DNA of 64,000 nt from Neurospora tetraspora (Eukaryota > Ascomycota > Sordariomycetes > Sordariales > Sordariaceae), in the NCBI RefSeq assembly GCF_033439725.1, contig NW_026944390.1, positions 186,001 to 250,000 of the forward strand, in the 5' to 3' direction. Below are positions 9,686 through 22,042 of the stretch, in pieces. Numbering within the stretch: position 1 is the stretch's first letter; the number at the start of each line of letters is the position of its first letter. The notes below the pieces were generated by a model, which saw nothing but the letters and a program-made list of their open reading frames with translations, was not told the origin of the DNA and did no database searches. The position numbers and the translations under genes are program-made.

Positions 9686-10872
9686 ATGGGTTCCCAGAAC
9701 GGCTCCTCCCAGGCTGGCGGTTCCCAAGCCGGCGGTTCTCAGGCTGGCGGTTCTCAGTTTGTGGATTCTCAGGCTGGCGGCTCTCAAGCTGGCTCCTCCT
9801 CCGGCGCGGGCGCACCAGCCCGCAGGCAGTTCCGTCCTATGGACGCCATCGTCGTCAACCGGGCGGCTCTGACAGAGGAGGAGAAGGAGGCTCGGAAAGC
9901 CCGCGGCTTTTCGGAAAACTATATGGGTGACTACAACAACGAGAACAACAAGTCGGCAGACATCCCCGACGACCAAAATTGCTCGCTGTACATAACCGGG
10001 CTTCCCTTGGACATCACCGTCCGGGATATCTTTGACGATATCCGCAATATCGGCAAAGTTTATTCGCTGCATATCTCTCCCAGTAGGGACAGCCATTCCA
10101 GGCGTGCGGCAGCAATCGTGTTCTTCACCAGAGCAGCGGCAGGTAAGCAAACTCCAACTACCCATCGCACTCCTCTTCCAGACACTAACGTCCATCCCTA
10201 TGTACAGAGCGGTTCTTCAACCGGTTTGCCACCAGAGACAACCCGGCCGTCCGCTGGGGCGGTGCCGTCCCCAACCCGGGTCAGATCCTCGGTCGTCTTC
10301 CAGTCAACGTCGTCTGGAACCAAGTTAAAGTGGCTCCCTTTAGCGACAGGGACCACGTCACTAGGGTCATCCAAGTCGAGGGACCCTCGGACATCGTCAA
10401 CGAGGAGTTCCTCCTCGCATACTTCCGAACCAAATGCAGGTTCGACATGGAGAGGGTCTCCGTCCTTTGGGAAGGTTTCTCAGACGTACCTGTGAACGGG
10501 GGACAACCTCCCGCTGCTCCCGCTGCTCCCGTTCCCGCCGCGGCGCCCGCTCCTGCCCCGGCGAGGCGCCAGGGTCGAGCCCTGGCATCGATGAACTGGC
10601 GAGAGAGGTCGAAGCCAGTCACTGCTGAACCTGAGCCAGAGGCCCAGGGAAGTGCCGCTGTTCCCACCACTCGTCGGCACATCAGAATCATGGAGTTCCG
10701 GTTCGGAACGGTGAAGGGCCAGGCCCTGGCTTGCAGGATGGCCTTGGACTGGGAGTTCAAGGAGAGGGGTGTTCTTTGCCGCTATGGTAAGTCTTCTTCA
10801 GCTCTTGGTGGAGGAGACACATGCTAACATCCATTTCCTTGGTTTTTAGGCAGTGACCCTTGCGGTCCTTGA
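9686..10872 (+). CDS. RRM-type RNA-binding protein with G/S/Q repeat head
   Basis: Three exons (9686-10142, 10208-10786, 10850-10872) give 352 residues; both introns are phase 1 with GTAAGC/GTAAGT donors. The N-terminus has about five A-G-G-S-Q repeats from a 15-bp DNA repeat, so it is disordered. A first RRM spans roughly residues 90-180: the RNP2-like strand is 'CSLYITGLP' and the RNP1-like strand is 'AAAIVFF'. A second, weaker RRM-like region (about 210-340) starts at 'TRVIQVEGP' and is interrupted by a proline/alanine linker. It ends with the strand 'RIMEFRFGTVKGQALACRMA'. An in-frame ATG at 9626 would add 20 residues but lies across the proposed leader intron, so 9686 is preferred (context GCCATGG). 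RNA targets are unknown. It probably belongs to a fungal family of variable tandem-RRM proteins. Confidence 0.75.
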
Positions 10873-13800
10873 AGCATGGTCGGTGGAGAGAAGGACTCAT
10901 TGGTTTCAACATAATGATAATCATAATGCTGGGTGCTCGAGGTTTTAAAGAATCGGAGTTCATGGGTCCATGAAGGGGAGAGACTTTGCACGGGGAGATT
11001 CATGGCGCAATGGAAATTGAAAATGGAGTTATGGCGTCGAGAAAATGTCGGCTGTGGCTGGTGTTAGCATGCTTCAATAATAGAATGATCACATACACCA
11101 GAACACCACTCCTGTTGCCCCAACCGAGGCTTTTGCAATCGTCTGCGAAATTGATAATGCGACTCTTTCCATCCTCGGTCAGATATCAATCCTTCCTCCA
11201 GCGGCAGGTTCAGGTAGGTAGCCTAGCCATGTTGAATGTGTCGAGTGTCCAAAGCAAGTTGCGGTTGATATTCGAAAGACACTTACCTCTAGAAGCGGAA
11301 GGAACAAAGGAGTCAACAAATGATGCATGCAACTGCCTGACAAGCACCCTGACGTTCCTCCGGATCTTCGATCGCTGGGCTGAATTCAAGATCTCCATGC
11401 CCCTGGTGAATCCTATAAACATCTGCATCCCGTACATCAAGTGGCTTGGGGCTTGAATCCTACTGATACCATGTTTGAGGGCAATTATGGTAGTATGAAT
11501 GACAGCCTAGAGGTAGGCAAGATTCGTTGGGCTGGCGGGCTGGTAGTCGAATTGGGAGTTTGATGCGATTGGTTTGCATGCTTTGTAGCGAGCAAATCCT
11601 TTTAGTAGATATTGAACAGTCGGTATTGGTCCCAATACTCGATGTGAGTTCGTTAGGTATGCTCGAGAATGATTGAAAATAGTGTTTTCCAGCACTACAG
11701 CACTGCAGCATTGCGGCGTTGTTTCCCCCTGGCGCGGCTACTACTTGACTGCAACGCTTTTCTCGTTGCTGATGTTACTCCCGTCCGGCTATGTGGGGGT
11801 GACCAGGAGCAGAAATTCGGTAAGTAGGAGCGGGATGGATTCGCTTGCTTGCTTCTTCTGGTGGTGGTGGTGCCGTGATGACGGCGTCGTCGAGTTCTTG
11901 GTACCAGGGGGGGTCTCTGAATTGTGAGCATGCGAGTGAGATCATATGGTAAGGTAGTCAGTCAGACTGCTCATGTCATGTTGATGAACGGCAGTCGATC
12001 GCGGATATCTCTGTTGTCGCTCTTTCGAGATGGCTGCCTGCTGAAGTTGATCTTGAGGATACACCATGGCAGCACTCAAATTCCGGCTTTGAAATTCGGC
12101 AGCAAAGCTTGGGAGAGATCGCTTCGGCGGCAGTGATCAGCGGGTGTGATTTGGATATATATGTCAGAAGCGAGACCAGCATTGCACTTGTGTGTCCTAA
12201 GCCCCCGACTCGGAGCGTTTAATTCTGTGACACCCAAGGTATGATTGGCCCCGTTGTGCGGTTCTCTCCGCGCTTCAGCTTCCCGAATGGGTTGCTTACC
12301 GCAAGTGAGGGTTAGTTGAGCACGAGGGTGGCCATATAAATCTCAGTAACACCCATGGATACGAGTTGTCGTCGATGTCCGGCAGTTATGACGGATATAC
12401 CCTTTCATGTATCCTATGTGATACAATGTGCTTCGTTATAAGCCCCTTGGAGACTGACTGTCATGAGCAGGTTTGACTCGCATTACTCCAGTTAACTTGT
12501 GTGTTTCAGCGGAAGCTTACCGATGCGTTGTGTCAGATGCCATATTCGACGAACATGGCTTCAAAGTGAATCCATTCGCTTGTACATCGCAATGTCATTG
12601 GCCACCTAAGCATTCCTATGCTCGAACAGTAGGGGAATCTAGACAATGCAGGTTAAGGTGACCATGGGAATCCTTCCGGGCGTTGGTGTTGTCAAAGGCG
12701 CCACGGAATGGATATGGTAGTCGGCTAATAAGCGCGACAGAGATATTATGGAAACGAAGGGCCGAAGCTGGCGAATATACAGTCTTGAAGTGATACATGA
12801 TATGCGGGTACTCTATCCGGCTTACAAGCACGCGTGCCTTCAGGTACGAGTAGCTTGACTACCTGGATAAGCCATATGTAGTGTAGAAGCGAGCACCAGT
12901 CACACTCTGTGAACGCAGGATATCTGGGGATCTCTGTATTTTGAAGAGCCGCTTGTGTGTCGCAAAAGTCATACCCCCCAAAGGAGGTCTGGACCGGAGC
13001 TCTGCTTGGCTCATGTGTTCTGGCCCAGATCGGAGATGTCTTACACAAGATCCTTGCAGACGATGGATCGTGATGGTGGGCCGTTCTGCTCGTTATAACT
13101 TCCAAATTGATTCGGCCTCAAGCTTCTATACATCATACGGCCTGTAGACCAAAACGGCATGTAGACCAAAACGGCATCATGGCAGAACAGTGATGTGCGA
13201 AACTGATCATCACACACCGTTGAGTGTGGGCTAGACGTGTGGCCCTTGAATCTCCTAGGATCAGAGATTCTGAGATGTAGTGTATGGAACGGGCTGGTCG
13301 GTAGAACCCGAGGGCAGTCCAAGGGTAAGGCGTGGCGGCATGGCCCATGGCCCATGGCCCATGGTGGGTGCCTTCGTGACGTTCCGTCGATCATATGAAG
13401 CCACCCACGTTTGTAAATGTTGTGCGTAACCTCGGAGGATCCCAAAACGGAATATGATGTCGTCGTCTCACAAGAGGGCAACGACATTTAAGCTTAAAAC
13501 CACCGACAATGCCATGCTGGGATCACCGCTCCTCAGTTGACTTGATAGGAGACCTGGGAGGGTGGTCAATATCAATGCCAAGAAGCACGATGTTGATCCA
13601 ACCCCAGGCTAATGTCAAGATGACAGTTGACTTCGGGAAGCACAAGGTCAACACGGCAGGACCGGGTTAACGGATGCACGACATACCTGATTGTAATGAA
13701 CTTGAAGATAAGCAAGACTCCGCTGGATGTCAGCCATGATCCCCGATATCGTTTACACCACGATGACAGACAAGACAGGCCATGATGTGCTCTTCTTGTT

Positions 13801-14913
13801 GTGCTCGCCGACCAACTCGAAACGGGCTCCGCTGTCTGAATGGTAACAGTATCGAATCAAATCAGCGGATGTGGGTGTGAAGCGGACGCGGGTTCTGGCC
13901 CGATGGACTCGACAAGTTCTGGAAGCTTGATGATGGTTGTTGTGGGGAGAAAACCACTTTTAATTTGGCCACCAGAATGTCCCCGGATTCCACTTGAAAG
14001 CGGCGGTAGGGGGGTCAGTGGAAGGATGTGGGTCGGGGGTATTGTCCCTCGGCAGTGTCCGAAGAACTTGGGCGGGCCCATCACACTGGAAAGACACTGC
14101 AAGAGCTATGATGCGGGTACTGTGGTTGGTCAGTGACACCTTGTGCCCAAGGGGGCGGCTTTGCATAATGGAAGTCAAACCTGTAAGTAATTCCAGCGAC
14201 CCCTGGGGTCTGTACTTTCCAATTGCCCAATTGCCGTCCACATCGCCCGCACCATTCTTTGAATTCTTTCAATCTGCATCACCATATCGCACACTCCGCC
14301 GGCTTTCTTTTCAAGGATTGCAGCAGCCCTATCCCATCTGGAGGAAATTCGGCTTGCCACCCCCTTTCATTCGCCTTCATACCCCCTCTTCTCGACCTGT
14401 GACCATGTCTTCCCACAGCCGACTTGTCGTATCATTGGCATCCGGGCATCCTGCTATCCGTTCTGTTGTCCCAAAATGGGAGACCGCCCGAGCTATCAAT
14501 ACTCATCAGCAGTGTCGCAAAGAGATCGAACCCAATTGCCAATCGTGATAGCCGGTGGCCTTGTGCGTTCCGGTCTTACTTAGTACATAGCATCCATGCT
14601 CGACCATCAAGTCCATAATGATTTAAGCTTTGGGACCTGCCAGTGCTCCTCTCCATCCTCCATGTTTTCTGTTGTGAACTAATACCGAAAACATCCATTC
14701 AACATCACATGAATGTGACGAATGCTTGAAGAGAAAGACTCTCACTACACACCCGAACAGTCGCAACATATCCTCCGGGACATATCCACTCTTGCTCGAC
14801 AAGAAACTAGGATCACCAAGCACAGCAAACGATCATCTGCCAGCCTCACATAACGACAAATCGCCACCGACGGCCTCGATAAAATCCCCGGACGGGGTCC
14901 TCCATTCAAACTG
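10873..14913. other. Four-kilobase stretch without a supported gene
   Basis: Base composition is ordinary, so this is not RIP DNA. Frames of 60-180 codons occur on both strands (for example 13041-13487 minus and 13994-14548 plus) but overlap one another and show no domain. Small repeats are present: a 17-bp unit (TGTAGACCAAAACGGCA) twice at 13143-13176, and GGCCCAT three times at 13339-13364. It could hold a non-coding transcript, an extended promoter or fast-evolving small genes. Confidence 0.35.
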
Positions 14914-15769
14914 ATGGCGCAACAACTCTACCTCCAACTTCATTACTCGGGCCTCAGCCCTACCACCGAGTTTCACTCACCCACGACAAGCTACCACAGG
15001 ACATCGTCATCGTCCTTGTCACCATCCCCTGTGATGGTTGTCGGTACCGTCTTTAGGCCAACCAGACCTGAGGACTGGGAGCCATACCGGGATCTAATAG
15101 CTCATCTGTATACGACGATGAAGCTGAAGGATGTCATGAACGAGATGCACACCAAACACAATTTCAAGGCGACGTGAGTTTATGCTTAGCATTTCAAAAT
15201 GTTGTCTCAAAAAAGCTGACGATAATTGTTAGCGAGAAGCAGTATAAGACGCAGATCAAAAAGTGGAACCTGGACACCAAGTACACCAAGGCCTCGGAGT
15301 ACATGGCCATGATCAAGACCAAGAGGCGACGAGAAAATGAGAATCCCCCAAAACAAACACGCTTCATCCTGCGGGGGCGACCAGTGGATCCAAAAGATAT
15401 CAACCGGTTCGAGAAGCGGGCATCCAAGAAGGGAATGATGAAGGATGAAGAGCTCGCCTACAACACCAAGGGTATGCCACATAACAACTATCACCACGGT
15501 TGTCGTCAACAAGTTAACACCGGGGATGAAGAAGCAGAGGATATTGAAGATTTGGTCTACATCACTCCATCACCCTCACCAGAGCCAACTTTTTCGTCAT
15601 GTAAGAGCCCCCCTCACTGAGCGAGACCGAATCAGCCCTTGCGGCTGGACCAGTTGGGATATTCCTTGACGAACATAAACAAAACTAACATAACCCCTTC
15701 CGCAACCAAAAAGACGCTCCTCCCCCAGCTCCAACACAATACCAAACAACAGACTACCATCAACAATAG
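14914..15769 (+). CDS. Clr5-domain protein, possible UAG readthrough
   Basis: Exons 14914-15173, 15233-15600 and 15714-15769 give 227 residues up to a UAG. The first intron splits a Thr codon and the second a Tyr codon. Residues about 45-110 form a fungal Clr5 domain: 'RPTRPEDWEPYRDLIAHLY', then a K-L-K-D-V-M helix and, after intron 1, 'EKQYKTQIKKWNLDTKY'. This helical module is found at the N-terminus of many fungal proteins and is thought to bind DNA or chromatin. A basic region follows ('MIKTKRRRENENPPKQT'), then an acidic, serine/proline-rich tail. The frame does not end in junk: after CAA-UAG-CAA-UCA it continues for 99 codons. The acceptor of intron 2 (AAAAAG, about 28 nt after a CTAAC) is less certain than the others. 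An acceptor at 15751 leaves the same frame and the same UAG. Confidence 0.7.
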
Positions 15770-16069
15770 CAATCAATGGGAGTGGGAGCTCATCATCACC
15801 AAGCACCCACGACGGACGACCTGATTGGGGACTGGCTGGCCCGCGGGAGACTTGCTACTACTACTAGTACTAGTACTTCCCAGGCATTTCACCATCATCA
15901 TCACCAGTCTCAGTCAGCAGCAGCATACCCGTCGTATCCGTCGTACGCTGCTCATCAGTACACGACGACGGCGGTCCCGAGCACTCATTCCCATACACAG
16001 CAGCAGCAGCAGCATCATGGCCATCATGGCCACCATCAACATATCTATGATGATTATAGTAGGCGATGA
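15770..16069 (+). other. In-frame extension after UAG, His/Gln/Ala-rich
   Basis: Ninety-nine sense codons in the frame of the Clr5 protein follow the UAG at 15767-15769 and end in TGA at 16067-16069. The peptide looks real: a 'TTDDLIGDWLARGRLA' segment, then histidine runs, A-Y-P-S-Y-P-S-Y repeats and poly-Gln. Codons often end in G or C. It could be translated by readthrough, by a different splice form, or from its own ATG at 15776. It could also be a 3'-UTR relic of a longer ancestral protein. Confidence 0.45.
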
Positions 16070-17338
16070 TGATAAGGAGCTAAGAGGAAACAGAGGAGGA
16101 TAATACCAACCTCAACTTTCATTCACAGAAGACAAAAAGTGTCTACGCCTGCCTATCCCATTCACCTCAAGAAGAGGAAATAGACGTCAAACCCTTCCAT
16201 CCACAATGTCACAGCCACAGCCACAGCACAGTCACAACAGTCACTTCATCACCAACCACCGACCACCAACCCACTTTAGAGGCACCAGAAGTGCTGATGA
16301 CAAAGAACAGATGACAAAGACAACATGTATATATAGAAATAGATTTCCTTTTTTGGGGATGCTCATTACCAATGATACCATAGTTGTTTTTTACCGTATG
16401 TCGTGTAACTCAATATGACTGACTGCTCATATGTATTTGACCTTCCAGAAATGCAAACACTAACTTCCACCGGAATAAATGAATGAGAAAGGCAAAAGGG
16501 AAGGCGACTTTCTTGCATCGTCACTTTACCTTGAGTGGACAAGATAATTAATCACCTTAGGTTGGATCTGACTTCCGGCCTGGGAACAGTAACGGGAATG
16601 AGAACGGCAACTTACGTAGAGAACTTGTGTGTGTCCAGTCAACCTAGGATCCGGCGTCTTGGAAGTTCCACGCATGTCGCTAATCCGGAGACTTTCAGGG
16701 GAACGGCAGGGATGTGCAGAAAGAGGGGAGAGTGAGGCTCGGAGGCACGGAGGACGGTTATCGTCTGTGAACTTCCTATGTTGATGGGTGATGATGTTTG
16801 AGCCGAATCAACAGCCGAGGGGTTCCATCAGATGGCACGCATACAACGAGGAGTCCACACAAGAGGACAAGCCCCTCCAGTGGTACATAACCATATGACA
16901 TGACACCAACACACATTATGGGTAGGAGTGTGCACCCACATGGCAAATATCACAAATTATGGGCTTCAACAGATCGAGAGGTTTGATGCATCTTGAAAGA
17001 AACAACAAATGCATAAATAGTCATGGGTAACTGATATCAAAATAACGACAAACTCCAGGACTGCCTTGAACCCATGATCCTTTGTCCCTCCATTATCATT
17101 CATCCTTCCATGACCAATGCTAACTCGCATGACAGCCAGCCCATGACTCCTGCTTCCTTGTCATTTTCGTCCTCCGAATGGGGGAAATTATCCCCAAATT
17201 TTCCATCGACTGGAATTAGGTCGTGAGAGTTCTCGTCACTTCATCATACAAGTCATGAGTGTACCTTCGCCGTATGGCAAAGGTATCGAATCTCTCTTTG
17301 TAGGAGAGATGGGGTATCAAAAGATCAGTGAGGTGAAC
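16070..17338. other. Convergent 3' intergenic region
   Basis: It lies between the Clr5 gene and the oppositely oriented Ish1-repeat gene. There are no domains and only short frames. It should contain the two 3' UTRs. Confidence 0.45.
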
Positions 17339-19257
17339 TTAGAGCTCCTGCTTGACCTTGTCGCCAGCCTTCTTGGCGCCCTTCTGGTAAGCATCAGCAC
17401 CCTCCTTGACCTTGTCGCCGGCCTTGATGGCCTGCTTCTGGGCGGCATCAGCACCAATGTGGAGCTGACCCAAGACCCAATCCCAACCGGCCTTCGCGCT
17501 CTCTCCGATCTTAGCAAAGACTGTCTCGGTCGGTGTCGAGGTTCCGTACTTGAAGTAGGTCCACTGACGACGGGCCAGAGCACGGAGCTCGTTGAGAGTA
17601 GAACCCTGGGGAACAGGCTGGTTGAATGTGTTAGTAACTGATATGAGTATGGATGGGGTAATATCAACTTACAACGCCATAGCTATCAAGGTAAGCCTTG
17701 AGATCGCTATCACTCCAGGTCTCAAAGGTCTGGGCCTTGGCAGAATCGGTAGCCTTAGCGAGGTAGCTAGTAATGGAGGCGTAAGAATCACCACCAGCAG
17801 CGGAAGCAGAGGCATATCCATCTTGGACAGCCGCGAGCAGCTGGTCACGGGTAGCACCGGCCTGGTTGGCGACCTTCTTACCGGCGGCATCACCGTTGGC
17901 AAGAAGGTAGTCCTTCAAATTGTCGTAGGTCCAGTCATCGAAGGTCCAGGCAGTGTAACCAGAAGCAGCCTTGTGAGCGTGCTTGCGGACCAGAGCGCGG
18001 AGCTCATCAATCTTGGAAGCCTGGGGGACGGGGATACCGCGAGCGTCGAGCCAGGCCTTGAGACGAGTCTCAGACCACATGTTGATAGCCTTGTCGAAAG
18101 CATCCGCAGCCGCCTGGGAAGCGGCATCAGTGGCCTTGGCGTAGTTGGAGCCGATGTTAGAGGTAGCAGCTCCATAAGCCGAAGCAGCAGAAGCAGAGAG
18201 GGTATCACCAAGAAGATCGGCGCGGTGCTTGCGGACAAGGGCACGAAGCTGGTTGAGCTTGGTGCCCTGGGGGACGGGAATGCCGTTCCTGTCACAGAAG
18301 TCCTTGAGCTGGGACTCACTCCAGGCGTCGATGAGCTTGTCGGTCAGGGTAGCATAAGCAGCTTGGGCGCTGGAGGTGGCACTGGCCTGCTGCTCCTGCA
18401 TGCGGAGATAGGCAAGGCGGGAGTTGCGGCGAACAGCAGCGATGAGCTTGTCTCTCTGTAATGATGGTTAATACTTGATCGACATGTCATGCACTCATGC
18501 ATATCAACTTACGGTAGTGGGCTGAGGAGCGGGGATTCCATGGGTATCGAGCCACTCCTTCAGGTCAGACTCGGACCAGGTCTCATACAGCCAGTTACCA
18601 GGGTAGGCGGCAGTCTCGCCAGCCTTTTGAGCGATGGTCTCATAGCTGGAACGGGCCTTCTCGAGGAGGGTATCACGCTTGCGGGGTTGGGGAACTGTGA
18701 TAGTCAGTATTCACAACTCTAGGTTACGGTAGATGTGAGTATAATGAAGCTTACCTGGGATGCCATGGCGGTCGCAGAAGGCCTTGAGCTGGCTGTCGGT
18801 CCACGAGTCCAGAATCCAGTCCTTCACATTGAGCCAGGAGTTGTGAGCCTTGTCCTCAGTCTCATACCAGACACCCTGGACCTGGTTAATGAGAGAGTCC
18901 TTGGTGGCACCGGCCGAGTCCTTGGTCTCGATACCCTTCTGCTTCAGGTAGTCGGTGAGCTTGGCAGTGTCCCACTCCTTGTAGGGAGCGACCACCTGGT
19001 TATCCCAGTTGGACTGGACGAGCTTCTCGAGCTCCTTGCGGTCTGCGGGTGTAGGATAGGGGACGTCGTGGTCGGAAAGCCATCTCTCGAGCTCAGTCTC
19101 GTGCCACTTGTTGTAGGCTATGAAGGAGAGGTCAGTTAGCGGGTGTCTTGTTGAGAATAGTAAAGCGGGTTTACGCACCAGCATTGGAAAACCACGAGCT
19201 GCCATAGACAGCGTCGGCCACAAGGGCCAGGGAGAGGAAAGTCTTTGCGATCCTCAT
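17339..19257 (-). CDS. Ish1-repeat stress/nuclear-envelope protein
   Basis: Five exons (19257-19179, 19117-18755, 18694-18513, 18455-17673, 17617-17339) give 561 residues with the frame kept throughout. The N-terminus 'MRIAKTFLSLALVADAVYGS' is a signal peptide. It is followed by eight Ish1 repeats of about 40-60 residues, each with a W-(S/T)-x-(S/T)-x-L-K-x-(W/F/Y)-L/C helix, a G-(I/V)-P-x-P motif and an 'L-R-A-L-V-R' or 'D-x-L-x-x-x-V' helix. The end is lysine-rich (K-V-K-Q-E-L). In fission yeast, Ish1 is a stress-induced nuclear-envelope protein that works with Bis1. Here the signal peptide points to the ER lumen or perinuclear space. Repeats 3 and 8 carry introns inside the G-I-P-x-P-Q motif. 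The 2.7-kb upstream region is free of genes, leaving room for complex control. Confidence 0.88.
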
Positions 19258-22042
19258 CGCGGACTGAGTGTAGATGTGCGTTACTATCGTGGGGGTGAGC
19301 AACGTAGATGGCGTGGGTGTGATGTTGTTGTTTGAAGATTATGCACACGATGGTGAGAGTATGTGCTTGGGGTATCAAAAGTTGGTGTTCTACTAGAGAA
19401 AGAGCAAAAGAGGAAGTCAACGGAAGAAAAGGTTAAATCGGCAAAAGTTGTTTTGGTGTCGGTGTGCCCTGGATGCCAGAAGACAAAGGAAGGAAGGCAG
19501 CTGCGTTGGTCAAAACCAAGAGACTGGAAGATCTCAGGTGAAAACGAGGGGCGGTCATGGACGTCACTCCTGCCCAAACTGGTGCCAGGCAACGCAACGC
19601 GTCCTTGTTCTTTCACGAAACACAACAAACGAGCCACAACTGGCACCACCGTCTGGCAGCTGCCCAGTGTCACCTTTTTGGCAGGAACACAAACATGTCT
19701 ACAGAAAACAAGAGTGATAGGCACTCATTATACGCCACCGGTTTCAAAGTTACTTGTACAGCCCCGTTTGATCTACAACTGGCAGGAACAAACTATCGTC
19801 TCCTTCCCTGGATGCGATGCTCTGCGAAGGCAAGGTGGACGAGTGAGATGGAGGGGAAGCAACCGATACAGTGACGTAATTTGGCAGAGTCGCCGCCTGG
19901 ACTCCCGCGTGGATTGCTGTCAGTCGAAGCTTCTTTCCGTCTTCCTATTGGTCTTCTGTCAATCTCTCATCCCTTTTCTGCCTTTAACCAACGGAAGGCG
20001 AGCATCATCGTTTGCTCTTCCCGTCACATCATGGTGTCACAGGCCAAAAAAGTTCAACACCTTTCAGTGCCAAAACAATGACGTCATGCTGGCGTCCCTG
20101 GCGACAGTTTGGTGTTGAGCCCAGACCATTGGCGCCAAGACACGCTAGCAGGATAAGCTCAGTGATTTAACAGTCCGCTTATTCTCTAACCCTTGATCAG
20201 AAACAGAGGCGCGTTAAGAAGCTGTCACGACCAAGACTTTGATCGATGGCAGAAATTTCATGTGGAAGTTGTTGTTTCTATTAAATCTATCTGTTGCTCT
20301 ATCATGGCTACGAGCTGCGGAAACGAAATGTGGTAGTCGAGCGTGACCCTGTGAGTGTGAGTTTCCCAACCACCTTTCAGTTTATACTTGTACAACACAT
20401 CTCTTGTCTCTTGACAACTCTTCAAAACGCCATAAACTGTCCCCAAAGTGATGTTCCCAACCCAAACATCAGACATGTCTGAATCCAATCCATCGGAGCC
20501 ACAATCGGTCTAGAAAGTACGATGCTTCCAGTCGGTCAACGACCCCATGCCCATCAACGCTTTCAGGATGATATCGAGATGCCGCCGCGTCCTGCAGCAG
20601 CATGCCTGCGCAGAAGATTGTCAAGTGTCCAAAAAGATGTCAGCACTCAACGTGAATAAGAGGACGAACTGACATTGATGCATGCCACGCATGCCAGGGC
20701 ACCTCCTTGGTTTGCTTGGGTGCTTGGATTGAACTTTTAGTGAAGCGCATGTCCACTCGACGACCACTGAGCCAAGATTCCTCACAACTGCCAAAAAAAG
20801 TGCGGAATTCCCTCTCTCTCTGCCGTGGGTATCAATCCATTGTGATCATCTCGGGGTGTTGAGTAGGATGTGTTGGCATGCTACGCTTGATCGTAACAAA
20901 TAGGGTCCTTTAGACATCAACGACGTGAAAGGATATTTCAACGTTGGTTGGCATAAGCCACCAGAAATGCTGAAGAACAGAAAGGGGCATTTAACATCAG
21001 TGATTGATCCATCTTGGATGTTTAAGTCAAACAGACTGAATCATCCTTCAGGTCGACTCAAAAGCTGGAGGTCTTCATCGGGATGCTTCAACAGATTGGG
21101 ACTTAAATCTGGTATGAGATCGGTAGGAGGGAACTGAAATCGGTTGCTCTCTACAATCGATAAGATACTGGTTTGATTGTCAGTTTGGTTCTTCTGATGG
21201 GGCAGAACAGGGGCAGAATAAGTACAATTTAGAGCCCTCCGTCATTGGCCTCAGGAAGGAACAATTCGTCTCCGTTTGTAGAGGTTCGACAATGACCAGG
21301 GCTCTCAACGCCACAGAAGCATCTCTCCGTCCTCATCAGAACTTCAAGATACCAGTTCACAGCATATATCCGCGAGAATCTCGGCCGCTTTCCCAAGTCT
21401 AGTGAGATTTGGCTTTTTTATACCAAACTAACAAACAAACCAGGGCTGGATTGTCAGTTTGCGGCTTAAGCCGTGAGAGAAGGTTGAACCACATCCAAAG
21501 AGAAGCGTTGAGAAATGAATGGGTTAAGTATGGTAGACTACAACTAGTGTAGCTACGAAACATCAAAATATAAAGTAACGTCGGGGAACGTTCAAAATGG
21601 AAGAACAGACTGTGTTACATTGTCCACGAACTAAAGATGGAATGCTGGGAGATCAGCTTTACCGTTGTTTGGATGCTACTTTAGATATTTCAGCTTCACT
21701 AGGACGTATATAGGGTAGCGAACTTGTGGCCTGCAAGCATTTCTGCCTCGAGTGATAACACCGGGTAGGTAGCAAGCAAGATGATAGTATGAGACATTGA
21801 CGGCTCAGTTAAGTCAACAAGAGAGACAAGTATGTAAGGTTCATCAGAGTCATTAAACCTCTGAATTATCGAGTGTTTGGATGGCATGGCGAGTCGTCAA
21901 AGTAAAACGCTTCATTATGATACAAGACATGCCCAACCCAACGCTAGCTCTATTGCATGCCAATCTCTATGAACCGTCCATGACCTCATAGTTTGCCTCA
22001 GGTCGGTCATCGCTTTCAGTGCGGTAGAAAATGCAATAACAT
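19258..22042. other. Long intergenic region upstream of the Ish1-repeat gene
   Basis: No domain-bearing frame was found; the longest (19363-20118 plus, 251 codons) has no protein-like pattern. The right end (about 21960-22042) is the 3' UTR of rpt5. The left end is the promoter of the Ish1-repeat gene. A non-coding RNA is possible but not shown. Confidence 0.4.

Noticed and set aside
15825-16103. A second plus frame (92 codons) overlapping the Clr5 extension
   Set aside because: It reads repeat-rich DNA in another frame, giving unnatural leucine, isoleucine and arginine runs; the His/Gln frame is more protein-like and is continuous with the Clr5 frame.
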